From: Mycolicibacterium pyrenivorans
GTDB taxonomy: Bacteria > Actinomycetota > Actinomycetes > Mycobacteriales > Mycobacteriaceae
Reading direction: 5' to 3'
Assembly: GCF_025821625.1 (NCBI RefSeq)
Contig: NZ_JACKSH010000018.1
Span: 1-64,000 of the forward strand
Length of the DNA: 64,000 bases
The position numbers and the translations under genes are program-made. A model generated the notes under the pieces. It did no database searches and was not told the origin of the DNA. It was given only the letters and a program-made list of their open reading frames with translations. This document shows, one piece after another, positions 25,255-35,163 of the stretch (position 1 is the first letter of the stretch; each line of letters starts with the position of its first letter).

Positions 25255-26121
25255 CTACTTAGGTGCGGTCTCTTCGGCAAGTGCTATCAGCTTGGCGCGC
25301 ACCAGGTCTGGACGCTCATCGATGATGAAGTGGCCGGAGTCCACGAACTCGACCGTGTAGTCATCGGCTTTCGCGGTCTCGGCCGCCGCCAGTTCGGGGG
25401 CGATCGCGGTGTCGTTCCTGCCGAACAGGACCCGGATCGGCACCGTCGCACGCCGCCGCTCCCCGGCGCGCGACAGCTTCGGGATCTCGCGGAACAGGAA
25501 CGTTCGGTAGGTGTCGCGCGCGGTGCGGGCGACCACCGGATCGCGGAACCGGTCGGTGTACACGCGGGCGGTCTGCGGGTCCAGCTCCGAGGCCGACCGG
25601 TACGCACGGTCGAGGAACGAGGTGCGGGTCTGCACCGGCACCCCCGCGATGGCGATCAGCGGCTGATACATCAGGAACCGCCACGCGTGCCGGGCCATCA
25701 CCTTCGGCGGCACCCACGGGTGGGCGATGTTCAGTGCGAGGTAGCCGTCGATCCGCTCGGGCACCCGCAGGGTCAGCAGGTGGCCGATGAAGCCGCCCCA
25801 GTCGTGACCGACGAGCAGCACCCGGTCCAGACCCATGGCGTCCATCAGCGCCACCAGATCGCTGACGACGTCCTCCTTCGCCCACCGGTGCGGCGGCGGG
25901 CCGGACCAGCCGTAGCCGGGCAGGTCGGGGGCGATGATGCGCAACCCGGGGGGCGGGTCGGCCAGCAGATCCCGATACACCCAGTGATGCTGCGGCCAGC
26001 CGTGCAGCGCCAGCACCGGCCGCCCGTCCACCGGACCGGCCTCGGTCACGTGGAATCGCACCCCGCGGGCGGTCACAAAGCTCCTGCGCACCTCGTCAAT
26101 CGGCGGGGGTTCGTTCGTCAT
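25255..26121 (-). CDS. alpha/beta hydrolase, epoxide hydrolase/haloalkane dehalogenase-like
   Basis: 288 residues. HGWPQHHWVYRDL (oxyanion region with HGWP), nucleophile elbow VGHDWGG (Asp as nucleophile), and catalytic His in DSGHFIIDERPDLV. The Asp nucleophile and cap domain place it with epoxide hydrolases and haloalkane dehalogenases; substrate unknown. Convergent with kdpE and divergent from the acyl-CoA synthetase gene, 37 bp apart. Confidence 0.8.
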   Translation of the reverse strand: MTNEPPPIDEVRRSFVTARGVRFHVTEAGPVDGRPVLALHGWPQHHWVYRDLLADPPPGLRIIAPDLPGYGWSGPPPHRWAKEDVVSDLVALMDAMGLDRVLLVGHDWGGFIGHLLTLRVPERIDGYLALNIAHPWVPPKVMARHAWRFLMYQPLIAIAGVPVQTRTSFLDRAYRSASELDPQTARVYTDRFRDPVVARTARDTYRTFLFREIPKLSRAGERRRATVPIRVLFGRNDTAIAPELAAAETAKADDYTVEFVDSGHFIIDERPDLVRAKLIALAEETAPK

Positions 26122-26146
26122 GCCCCTGAGAGTAATCGGCAGGGTT

Positions 26147-26152
26147 TACGGT
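26147..26152 (+). promoter_or_regulatory. -10 (TACGGT) for a leaderless prpE-like mRNA
   Basis: TACGGT followed by six nt and the ATG at 26159; no ribosome site is present. Confidence 0.4.
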
Positions 26153-26158
26153 TCTTTC

Positions 26159-28030
26159 ATGTCCGGGTATCGCGACCTCTTCGACGCCAGCATCAACGAT
26201 CCAGCCACCTTCTGGGCCGACGCCGCCAAGGACGTCACCTGGACGAAGCCTCCGCAGCGCATCCTCGACGACGGCAACCCGCCGTTCTATCGCTGGTTCC
26301 CCGACGCCGAACTCAACACCTGCGCCAACGCGCTGGACCGCCATGTGGAGAGCGGGCGCGCCGAGCAGCCCGCGCTCATCTACGACTCCGCGGTGACCGA
26401 CACCAAGCGCACCTACACCTACGCCGAACTGCTCGACCACACCGCGCGGTTCGCGGGTGCGCTGCGCGACCTCGGCGTCGGCAAGGGGGACCGCGTCGTC
26501 ATCTACATGCCGATGATCCCCGAAGCCGTCATCGCCATGCTGGCGTGCGCCCGGCTGGGCGCGGTTCATTCGGTGGTGTTCGGCGGGTTCGCGCCCCATG
26601 AACTTGCGGTGCGCATCGACGACGTCCGCCCGGCGGTGATCGTGTCCGCGTCCTGCGGGATCGAGCCGTCACGGGTGATCGAGTACAAGCCGATGCTCGA
26701 CGGCGCCATCGCGATGTCGTCCCATCCGCCCCGGCATTGTGTTGTGGTGCAACGGGATCGGCTCCGCTGCGACCTCATCGAGGGACGTGACCTCGACTGG
26801 GAGGACGTGCTGGCGAGCGCGACGCCCGCCGACGCCGTGCCCGTCGCCGCGACCGACCCGCTCTACGTGCTCTACACCTCGGGCACCACCGGGAAACCGA
26901 AGGGCATCGTCCGCGACAACGGAGGGCACGCGGTCGCGTTGATGTGGAGCATGCGCCACATCTACGACATCGCACCCGGCGACGTGTTCTGGGCGGCCTC
27001 CGACGTGGGCTGGGTGGTCGGCCACTCCTACATCGTGTACGCGCCGCTGCTTCTGGGCGCCACCACGGTGCTCTACGAGGGAAAGCCCGTCGGCACCCCT
27101 GACCCGGGCGCATTCTGGCGCGTGGCCGCCGAGCACGGCGTGAAGGCGCTGTTCACCGCGCCGACGGCGATCCGGGCCATCCGCAAAGAGGACCCGGAAG
27201 GCAAGTACCTGGCCGAGTACGACCTGTCGGGACTGAAATACCTGTTCCTGGCCGGCGAACGACTCGACCCCGACACCTACCACTGGGCTTCCGAGAAGCT
27301 CGGCATCCCCGTCATCGACCACTGGTGGCAGACCGAGACCGGGTGGCCGATCGCCGCCAATCCCATGGGCACCGAACAACTTCCACTCAAGCCAGGCTCG
27401 CCCACCGTCCCGATGCCGGGATACGACGTGCACATCCTGCACGACGACGGGTACGGATGCGACATCGGGCAGGAGGGTGCGATCTGCATTCGGCTGCCCC
27501 TGCCGCCGGGCACATTGCCCACGCTGTGGCATGCCGAGGACCGGTTTCAGGCGTCCTACCTGTCCGAGCACCCGGGCTTCTACCTGACCGGCGACGGTGG
27601 CCGCTTCGACGAGGACGGCTACCTGTTCGTCATGGGCCGCATCGACGACGTCATCAACGTCGCCGGACACCGGCTGTCGACGGGCGCGATCGAAGAAGTG
27701 CTCGCCACCCACCCGTCGGTGGCCGAGTGCGCGGTGATCGGGATCGCCGACGAGATCAAGGGCCAGGCACCGCGCGGCCTCGTCGTCGTGAAGGCCGGCG
27801 CACCGACCGAGGGACTCGCCGACGAGCTCGTGCAGTTGGTGCGCGACGAGATCGGCGCGGTCGCGTCGCTCAAGCTCGTCGACATCGTGCCGGCGCTGCC
27901 GAAGACCAGGTCGGGCAAGATCCTGCGCAAGACGATGCGCGCGCTCGCGGCGGGCCGCGACGAGCCTGTGCCGTCGACCATCGAGGACCCAGCCGTGCTC
28001 GACGCGCTCGCACCGATCCTTCGTCCCTGA
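26159..28030 (+). CDS. prpE: propionyl-CoA synthetase/acyl-CoA synthetase (PrpE-like)
   Basis: 623 residues, the usual length of PrpE/Acs adenylate-forming ligases. N-terminal ACS domain (GYRDLFDASINDPATFWADAA), P-loop YTSGTTGKPKG, the DHWWQTETGWPI block, GRIDDVINVAGHRLS, and the C-terminal catalytic-Lys motif TRSGKILRKTMR. Activates propionate (or acetate and similar short acids) to the CoA ester. The DHWWQTETGWPI block and length point to the propionate-type subgroup. Start ATG 26159, apparently leaderless. Confidence 0.85.
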   Translation: MSGYRDLFDASINDPATFWADAAKDVTWTKPPQRILDDGNPPFYRWFPDAELNTCANALDRHVESGRAEQPALIYDSAVTDTKRTYTYAELLDHTARFAGALRDLGVGKGDRVVIYMPMIPEAVIAMLACARLGAVHSVVFGGFAPHELAVRIDDVRPAVIVSASCGIEPSRVIEYKPMLDGAIAMSSHPPRHCVVVQRDRLRCDLIEGRDLDWEDVLASATPADAVPVAATDPLYVLYTSGTTGKPKGIVRDNGGHAVALMWSMRHIYDIAPGDVFWAASDVGWVVGHSYIVYAPLLLGATTVLYEGKPVGTPDPGAFWRVAAEHGVKALFTAPTAIRAIRKEDPEGKYLAEYDLSGLKYLFLAGERLDPDTYHWASEKLGIPVIDHWWQTETGWPIAANPMGTEQLPLKPGSPTVPMPGYDVHILHDDGYGCDIGQEGAICIRLPLPPGTLPTLWHAEDRFQASYLSEHPGFYLTGDGGRFDEDGYLFVMGRIDDVINVAGHRLSTGAIEEVLATHPSVAECAVIGIADEIKGQAPRGLVVVKAGAPTEGLADELVQLVRDEIGAVASLKLVDIVPALPKTRSGKILRKTMRALAAGRDEPVPSTIEDPAVLDALAPILRP

Positions 28031-28036
28031 CCTGAT

Positions 28037-28062
28037 GTTCACTTCCGGCCGCGCCTGGGTAT
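28037..28062 (+). promoter_or_regulatory. SigF-like promoter for the DUF4383 gene
   Basis: GTTC (one mismatch from GTTT), 16-nt spacer, GGGTAT at 28057-28062, 46 nt before the start codon. Confidence 0.4.
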
Positions 28063-28107
28063 CTCCTCAACACGCACGTCAATAACTCGGCGTCGAAGGA
28101 GGGCAAC

Positions 28108-28587
28108 ATGTCCGCGCCGAAATACATGGCGGTTCAGGGCGCAGCGATGATCATGGCAACGGCGTTGGCGGCGATCGGCGTGCTGGGGTTCCTCCCCGGC
28201 GTCACCACCCATCTCGACCAGCTCACCTGGGCCGGACAACGTTCCGGAGCCATGCTCTTCGGGACGTTCGCGGTATCGGCCCTGCTCAATCTCGTCCACG
28301 TGGTGATCGGCCTCGTGGGCTTCCCGCTGGCCCGGTCCTACGCGGGTGCGCGCGCCTACCTGTTGGGTGCCGGCGTGATCTATGTGGCGCTGTGGCTCTA
28401 CGGGGCGTTCGTCGAACGCGGCAGCGACGCGCACGTCATTCCCCTCAACACCGCCGACAACTTGCTGCACATAGGACTGGGCGGGGTGATGCTGCTTCTG
28501 GCGGTCACCCTCGGTGGCCAGCACGACCCGACCAAACGCCGCTCCCGGGTGCGACAACGCCCGAGCACCGCGGGGGAAGCGACCTAG
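28108..28587 (+). CDS. DUF4383 membrane protein
   Basis: 159 residues, four membrane helices. Has the family pattern NLVHVVIGLVGFPLARS and the closing IPLNTADNLLHIGLG. Function unknown; such genes are often in actinobacterial stress regulons. GAAGGAGGG 5 nt upstream supports the start. Its last codons overlap the convergent ppx gene by 4 bp. Confidence 0.75.
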   Translation: MSAPKYMAVQGAAMIMATALAAIGVLGFLPGVTTHLDQLTWAGQRSGAMLFGTFAVSALLNLVHVVIGLVGFPLARSYAGARAYLLGAGVIYVALWLYGAFVERGSDAHVIPLNTADNLLHIGLGGVMLLLAVTLGGQHDPTKRRSRVRQRPSTAGEAT

Positions 28588-29552
28588 GCGATCGACAACG
28601 CGATGCCGTCGAGGATGTCGTGCTCGCTGACCACCAGTTCGTCGATGCCGGCCCGCTCCCCCAGCACCGCCGCCAACTCCTGCACGATGATCGCCCCGCC
28701 GCCGATGACATCGACACGGCCCTCGTGCATGGGCCCGAGCGCGGCCCGCTGCTGACGGGTCATCGCCAGCAGATCCGCGCACACCTGCGCCAGATCGCCG
28801 AAGCCGACCCGGGACAGATGGATGGCGTCGGAGTCGTAGGTGGTCATGTTGTGCGCGAGGGCGGCCAGCGTCGTCATCGTGCCCGCCACTCCCACCCAGG
28901 TGTGGGCCCGCTCGACCGGCACCAGTCGCAAGGCCTCCGCGAGGGCCTCGCGGACGACGGCCCGCGCGGCGGCGATCTCGTCGTCGGTCGGCGGATCGGA
29001 GTGCAGGCAGCGCTCGGTGAGGCGCACACAACCGATGTCGGCGGAGTAGCCTGCCACCACCTCATCGGAATCCTCGGCACCGAGTACCACCTCGGTGGAC
29101 CCGCCACCGAGGTCGACGACCACGAAAGGCGCTGCGGCGGAGTCCAACTCACCGACCGCCCCGTGGAAGGACAGCGCCGCCTCGTCGGCGCCGGTGATCA
29201 CCTCCGCGACCGCCCCGGGCACCACGGTGCCGAGCACCTCGGAGGTCATCGCGAAGAACGCGTCCCGGTTGGACACATCGCGGGCCGCCGACGTCGCGAC
29301 CATCCGGACAGCGGCGACGTCATGGCTGCGCATCAACTCGGCGTAGTCCGACAGCGCACCGTGGGTGCGCGCCAGCGCATCCGGGGCGAACTCCCCGGTC
29401 GCGTCCACCCCCTGGCCCAGGCGCACGATGCGCATCTCGCGGTGCACATCGGTCACCCTGCCATCGGCGACGTCGGCGATGAGCAACCGGATCGAGTTGG
29501 TGCCGCAGTCGACGGCCGCAACCCTTTTGATGCGTTCGTCGATCACGTCCAC
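28584..29552 (-). CDS. ppx2: Ppx/GppA family exopolyphosphatase
   Basis: 322 residues, like M. tuberculosis Rv1026. Actin-like ATPase fold: VAAVDCGTNSIRLLIAD near the N-terminus, VVVDLGGGSTEVVLG in the middle, VIGGGAIIVQEL near the end. Shorter than E. coli Ppx because the C-terminal domains are absent. Degrades polyphosphate and/or pppGpp. Starts at GTG 29552 overlapping the DUF501 stop, within a conserved eno-ftsB-DUF501-ppx order. Confidence 0.88.
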   Translation of the reverse strand: MDVIDERIKRVAAVDCGTNSIRLLIADVADGRVTDVHREMRIVRLGQGVDATGEFAPDALARTHGALSDYAELMRSHDVAAVRMVATSAARDVSNRDAFFAMTSEVLGTVVPGAVAEVITGADEAALSFHGAVGELDSAAAPFVVVDLGGGSTEVVLGAEDSDEVVAGYSADIGCVRLTERCLHSDPPTDDEIAAARAVVREALAEALRLVPVERAHTWVGVAGTMTTLAALAHNMTTYDSDAIHLSRVGFGDLAQVCADLLAMTRQQRAALGPMHEGRVDVIGGGAIIVQELAAVLGERAGIDELVVSEHDILDGIALSIA

Positions 29553-30034
29553 CGCTTCCTGTCCAGGATCCCGGCCATGCCGGGTTCTGACGCCAATACC
29601 GCCAATGCTTCGTCACCGAATGGGTTCACACCCGGTCCCTTCGCCAATGAATGGGCAATCACCACGTGCAGACACTTGACCCGATCGGGCATCCCGCCGC
29701 CGGAGAACGTCGTGCCGAGCGGTTCGATCGCATCGCGCTCCGCCAGGTACGACTCATGTGCGCGACGGTAGGCCGCGGCCAAATCTGGATCCTGCGCGAG
29801 GCGATCGGTCATGTCCCGCATCATCCCCGAGGATTCCAGCCGGCTCGCCGCCGCCGTCAGCACCGGGTGGGTCAGATAGTACAGGGTCGGAAACGGTGTT
29901 CCGTCAGGCAGTTTCGGCGCCGTCTTCACCACCGCGGGTTCGCCGTTGGGGCATCGGTAGGCGATCTCGAGCACGCCGCGGGGCTCCCGGCCCAACTGCC
30001 GCGCGACGGCCTCGAGATCGGGGGGCTCAACCAC
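29543..30034 (-). CDS. DUF501 protein
   Basis: 163 residues from GTG 30034, close to Rv1025 length. Conserved PKLPDGTPFPTLYYLTHP and the Cys/His-bearing GMPDRVKCLHVVIAHSLAKG followed by GVNPFGDEA. Unknown function but always beside eno and the FtsB-like gene in mycobacteria. Overlaps the FtsB-like gene by 8 bp and the ppx gene by 10 bp, so translation is tightly coupled. The longer upstream frame is antisense-like sequence within the FtsB-like tail and is rejected. Confidence 0.85.
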   Translation of the reverse strand: MVEPPDLEAVARQLGREPRGVLEIAYRCPNGEPAVVKTAPKLPDGTPFPTLYYLTHPVLTAAASRLESSGMMRDMTDRLAQDPDLAAAYRRAHESYLAERDAIEPLGTTFSGGGMPDRVKCLHVVIAHSLAKGPGVNPFGDEALAVLASEPGMAGILDRKRWT

Positions 30035-30773
30035 CGGGCGGGGGCGCGCTGGGCGCGACGGGTTCCGGGGCGCCGGGTGCGCCCGGCGGGCTCGGCGGTG
30101 CGGTCGGCGAAATGCCATGCGGCGCATCGGCGATGGTGTGCCACAGCGACGTGTACCACGGGTCGCCGCTGTTCACCGCGGCCTGCTCCTCAGACGGCGC
30201 GCCTGGCACCGCCGCCCCGGGAGGAAGCTGCACCTGGTACGGGATCTCCCCCGGCATCACGAAGCCCAGCCGTTCACGGGCCTGCGCCGCGATGTACACC
30301 GGGTCGGCCAGCTTGTCCTTCTGTTGCTCGAGCTCGGCGATCTGTTCGCGCAGTTGGGTTTCGGCGGCCTGGAGCTGCTTCATCTCGGTACGCTGCGCGA
30401 AGTACGTCCGAACCGGCCCGGCGATCGTCAGGGTCAGCACACAGACCACGGCAGCCAGGATCGCCGCCCGCCGTGCGGCCGACCCGAAGCGCTGCTCGGA
30501 GGCCCGTTCCGCCGCCGCCGCGATGGAATCCCGAATCGAACCGCCGGCGATGTCGTCGGCAGGACCGTCGACGGCACCGGAGCCGGCGGGGGCGCCCGAG
30601 TCGTCGGTGACCCTGGCGACCTCCTTACCCGGACGCCCCTCGCTGCGTCGCGTCGGCGCGATCGCCCGCGGCTTGGCCCGCCCGGCATCGGCGGACTTGC
30701 CTGCCTTACCGGCCTTGCCTGGCCGGGACGCCGGCGAGCGCCGCCTGGGATCGGGTCGTTTCGCTTCGGGCAC
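30027..30773 (-). CDS. ftsB: FtsB/DivIC-family septum formation initiator
   Basis: 248 residues, like Rv1024. Long basic, Pro/Ala-rich cytoplasmic N-terminus (~1-95), one membrane helix (~102-122), an extracytoplasmic coiled coil (KQLQAAETQLREQIAELEQQ) with the DPVYIAAQARERLGFVMPGE motif, then a Pro-rich tail. Expected to join FtsL and FtsQ in the divisome. Three bp after eno. Confidence 0.88.
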   Translation of the reverse strand: MPEAKRPDPRRRSPASRPGKAGKAGKSADAGRAKPRAIAPTRRSEGRPGKEVARVTDDSGAPAGSGAVDGPADDIAGGSIRDSIAAAAERASEQRFGSAARRAAILAAVVCVLTLTIAGPVRTYFAQRTEMKQLQAAETQLREQIAELEQQKDKLADPVYIAAQARERLGFVMPGEIPYQVQLPPGAAVPGAPSEEQAAVNSGDPWYTSLWHTIADAPHGISPTAPPSPPGAPGAPEPVAPSAPPPGG

Positions 30774-30776
30774 GGG

Positions 30777-32162
<1,386 letters not shown>

Positions 32163-32924
32163 TCAGAGCGCATGTCCGTCGGCGTAGGCCGTCGCCCAGT
32201 CCCGCACCGTCCGGGCGTACTGCTCGGAGTGGTTGTACGCACGCAGCGCCTCCATCCAGCCCCGCGGCGTGGCCAGGTCTTTTCCGCGCCAGCACAGATA
32301 TCCCGCCGCCGAAAGCGCCGCGTCGTCGATGTTGTCCACGTCGACTGCGCGGTCGTTGTTCGCGTCGACGCCGTAGAGCCGCCACGTCTCCGGGATGAAC
32401 TGCATCGGCCCCATGGCGCGCGCGAACGGCTCGTCGCCCTTGTTTTCGACGGCCGGGTCGTGGCTGACCGAGTCGTGGTCCATGATCTCGAGGTTGCCGT
32501 TGGTTCCGTCCAGCAGGACACCCCGGATCGGGGGCGAGATGTCCCCGTTGGGGGCGATGGTCGCGCCGCGGTAGGTGCCGTGGTGGCTTTCCACCTGGCC
32601 GATGCCCGCCAGCGTCGTCCAGGCCAGGTGACAGTCGGGATTCTCCACCTCGGCGACCCGGGCGGCATAGGCGTAGGCCTCCAGCGCCGTCGCCGGGATT
32701 CCGAGGGCGGGCGCACGTTCGGCGGCCCACTCGCGCAGCTGGTCAGCGGGCCGGCCGCGGGCATACGTGTCGATCTGCGGCACCGCAGCGCCGGCAGGCG
32801 GCGGCACGCCCTCCGGGATCGGCGTCCCCAGCTGCCATGAACAGCTGGCAGCCAAGAGCAGCGCTGTCGCGCCGATCACCGCTATGGCCTGCAGCCAACG
32901 CACCCGCGTCACCAAACTCCCCAA
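32163..32924 (-). CDS. lpqU: lytic transglycosylase-like lipoprotein LpqU
   Basis: 253 residues. Signal peptide with lipobox AASC (Cys28); SLT/MltB-like domain with GIGQVESHHGTYRG (catalytic Glu), AMGPMQFIPETW and AGYLCWRGKDL. Probably cleaves peptidoglycan at the outer face of the membrane. Located directly upstream of eno as in M. tuberculosis (Rv1022-Rv1023). Confidence 0.9.
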   Translation of the reverse strand: MGSLVTRVRWLQAIAVIGATALLLAASCSWQLGTPIPEGVPPPAGAAVPQIDTYARGRPADQLREWAAERAPALGIPATALEAYAYAARVAEVENPDCHLAWTTLAGIGQVESHHGTYRGATIAPNGDISPPIRGVLLDGTNGNLEIMDHDSVSHDPAVENKGDEPFARAMGPMQFIPETWRLYGVDANNDRAVDVDNIDDAALSAAGYLCWRGKDLATPRGWMEALRAYNHSEQYARTVRDWATAYADGHAL

Positions 32925-32998
32925 CCCACTCTGGTTCTAGCCCATGTTCCCACGCGGCTCGGGACTAAAGACTCATCCCGGGCCGCAGGAGCGGGGTG

Positions 32999-33037
32999 TA
33001 CATTCACTGTGCACCGAATGAGGTGAGCCACACCTCA
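32999..33037 (+). promoter_or_regulatory. efe promoter with IdeR/DtxR-like box
   Basis: TACATT at 32999-33004 is a candidate -10. At 33019-33037 TGAGGTG and CACCTCA form a perfect 7-bp inverted repeat around five bases, 19 bp in all, the length of an IdeR box. It matches the IdeR consensus at 13 of 19 positions, including the AGGT and ACCT cores. Iron repression of efeUOB is likely but the box is not a strong consensus. Confidence 0.45.
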
Positions 33038-33088
33038 CTTTGGACAGCCAATGCTATGTGCCCGGATTCAGCTAGCGAGGACTCATCG

Positions 33089-34006
33089 ATGTTCGCGGCC
33101 ACCGACTTCACGGTCACGCTGCACGCTGCCGCGCCCGACATCTCGTCCCAGCTGTTCGGAAGCGGTCTGATCGGCCTGCGCGAAGGCCTCGAGGCCGCGA
33201 TCGTCGTGTCGATCCTGGTCGCCTTCCTGGTCAAATCCGAACGCCGGGACGCACTGAAGTGGGTGTGGCTGGGTGTGGGCACGGCCGTCGCGATGACGGT
33301 GATCGTCTTCCTCGCCATCCAGGTGGGTGAGAACACGATCACCGGGCTCGCCGCGGAGGCCATCGCCGGGGTGGCCTCGCTCATCGCGGTCGCCATCGTC
33401 ACGACCATGGTGCTGTGGATGAAGAAGGCGGCCGCGTCGATGTCGGGCGAGCTGCGCAGCGGCATGTCGCGGGCGCTGGAGACCGGCCCCGCGGCGGTCA
33501 CCCTGCTGGCGTTCCTGGCCGTCGGCCGTGAGGGCGTCGAGACCGCACTGTTCATGGTCGGCTACGCCGAGGCCCAGACCTCCTGGCCGCTGATCGGGCT
33601 CATCACCGGGGTTCTCGTCGCCGGTGCCATCGCCTACGGCATGTACCGCGGTGCGCTGAGCATCAACCTCGGGAAGTTCTTCTCCTACACGGGCGTGTTC
33701 CTCATCGTCGTCGCCGCCGGCATCCTGTCCTACGGCGTCGGCGCGCTGCAGACGGTCGGATGGCTGCCGGGCCTGGCCGACAAGGCTTTCGACGTCAGCA
33801 CCTGGTTCAGCTGGTCGTCCTGGTACGGCGAGGTCATCCAGGGCATCTTCAACGTCACGCCCACCCCGACCGTGCTCCAGCTCCTCGGCTGGTCGGCCTA
33901 CCTGGTCATCGTGCTCACGCTGTTCCTGCGTCCGACCACTTCGTCCCCGCACTCGACACCAACCACGACAACACCCAATCCATCACCCGAAAGGTCCACC
34001 ACGTGA
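33089..34006 (+). CDS. efeU: FTR1-family iron permease EfeU
   Basis: 305 residues, ~7 membrane helices. Two FTR1 iron-binding motifs: REGLEAAI near the N-terminus and GREGVETALF in the middle. Ferric (or ferrous) uptake across the membrane together with EfeO and EfeB. Start at ATG 33089 with GAGGA 8 nt upstream; it overlaps efeO by GTGA. Confidence 0.93.
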   Translation: MFAATDFTVTLHAAAPDISSQLFGSGLIGLREGLEAAIVVSILVAFLVKSERRDALKWVWLGVGTAVAMTVIVFLAIQVGENTITGLAAEAIAGVASLIAVAIVTTMVLWMKKAAASMSGELRSGMSRALETGPAAVTLLAFLAVGREGVETALFMVGYAEAQTSWPLIGLITGVLVAGAIAYGMYRGALSINLGKFFSYTGVFLIVVAAGILSYGVGALQTVGWLPGLADKAFDVSTWFSWSSWYGEVIQGIFNVTPTPTVLQLLGWSAYLVIVLTLFLRPTTSSPHSTPTTTTPNPSPERSTT

Positions 34007-35163
34007 AGGTTCACCCCTCCGCCGCGGCACTCGCAGCGGCACTGGCAGCCCTGGCACTGACCAGCTGCCAGGCCAAGGAGAACGAGTCCACCTCCGCCGA
34101 AGACGGTGCGGGTGCTCCCGCCGAGATCACGGTCGAGGCCTCCGACACCGAGTGCACGCTGTCCGGCACCGAGGGCACGACCGGCGCGAACACCTTCGTG
34201 ATCACCAACAACGGCACCAAGGTCACCGAGTTCTACGTCTACAGCGCGGGTGAGAGGGTGATGGGTGAGGTCGAGAACATCTCCCCCGGACTACAGCGCA
34301 AGCTCATCGTGCAGCTCACCCAGCCGGGCACCTACACGACGGCGTGCAAGCCGGGCATGATCGGCGACGGCCTCCGCGGCGAATTCACCGTCACCGGCGA
34401 AGAGCTGCAGATCGACACCGAGGGCAAGTTCAAGGAAGCCGCCGACAACTACAAGCGGTACGTGGTGTCCCAGAGCGACGCCCTGGTGCCTGCGGTCGAG
34501 TCGTTCGTCGCCGCCGTCAAGGCCGGCGACGTCGAGGCGGCCAAGGCGCAGTACCCGACGTCGCGGGTGTACTTCGAGCGCATCGAGCCGGTCGCAGAGT
34601 CATTCCCCAACGACCTCGACCCGCGCATCGACCTCCGTGAAGCCGACCTGGAGCCCGGCCAGAAGTGGACCGGCTTCCACGCACTGGAGAAGCAGCTGTG
34701 GGTCACCGGGTTGCAGCCCGATGCCAACGCGCTCGCCGACCAACTGGTGGCCGATGTCAAGGAGCTCAACGACGGTGTGAAGGCGCCCGACTTCACCGTC
34801 GACTCCACGCAGATCGCCGGCGGCGCCCAGGGACTGCTCGACGAGATCTCCACCAGCAAGATCTCCGGCGAAGAGGACATCTTCAGCCACACCGACCTGT
34901 GGGACTTCAACGCCAACCTGCAGGGATCGCAGACCGCGGTGGCCTCGGTGCGGCCGATCCTCGACGAGCGCAACCCGGATCTGGGCCAGCGCGTCGATCA
35001 GCGCTTCGAAGAGGTCGAGGCCCTGCTGGAGCGCTACCGCGAGGGCGACGGATTCGTCCTCTACGACAAGGTCACCGAGCCGGAACGACAGGAACTCTCG
35101 CGCGCCATCGACGCGCTCAGCAAGGAAGTCAGCCAGGTGCAAGGTGTCATCGCCCCCCAGTAA
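34003..35163 (+). CDS. efeO: EfeO iron-uptake lipoprotein (cupredoxin + M75 domain)
   Basis: 386 residues. Lipobox LTSC (Cys22). N-terminal cupredoxin-like domain (~40-130, with a Cys in YTTACKPG), then the M75 (imelysin-like) domain with the HxxE metal motif HALE (His226, Glu229). Binds iron outside the membrane and passes it to EfeU. GTG 34003 overlaps efeU; its end overlaps efeB by 20 bp. Confidence 0.93.
   Translation: MKVHPSAAALAAALAALALTSCQAKENESTSAEDGAGAPAEITVEASDTECTLSGTEGTTGANTFVITNNGTKVTEFYVYSAGERVMGEVENISPGLQRKLIVQLTQPGTYTTACKPGMIGDGLRGEFTVTGEELQIDTEGKFKEAADNYKRYVVSQSDALVPAVESFVAAVKAGDVEAAKAQYPTSRVYFERIEPVAESFPNDLDPRIDLREADLEPGQKWTGFHALEKQLWVTGLQPDANALADQLVADVKELNDGVKAPDFTVDSTQIAGGAQGLLDEISTSKISGEEDIFSHTDLWDFNANLQGSQTAVASVRPILDERNPDLGQRVDQRFEEVEALLERYREGDGFVLYDKVTEPERQELSRAIDALSKEVSQVQGVIAPQ

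Noticed and set aside
32996..33088. Longer N-terminus for EfeU
   Set aside because: The extension runs through the IdeR-like box and predicted promoter; GAGGA supports ATG 33089.
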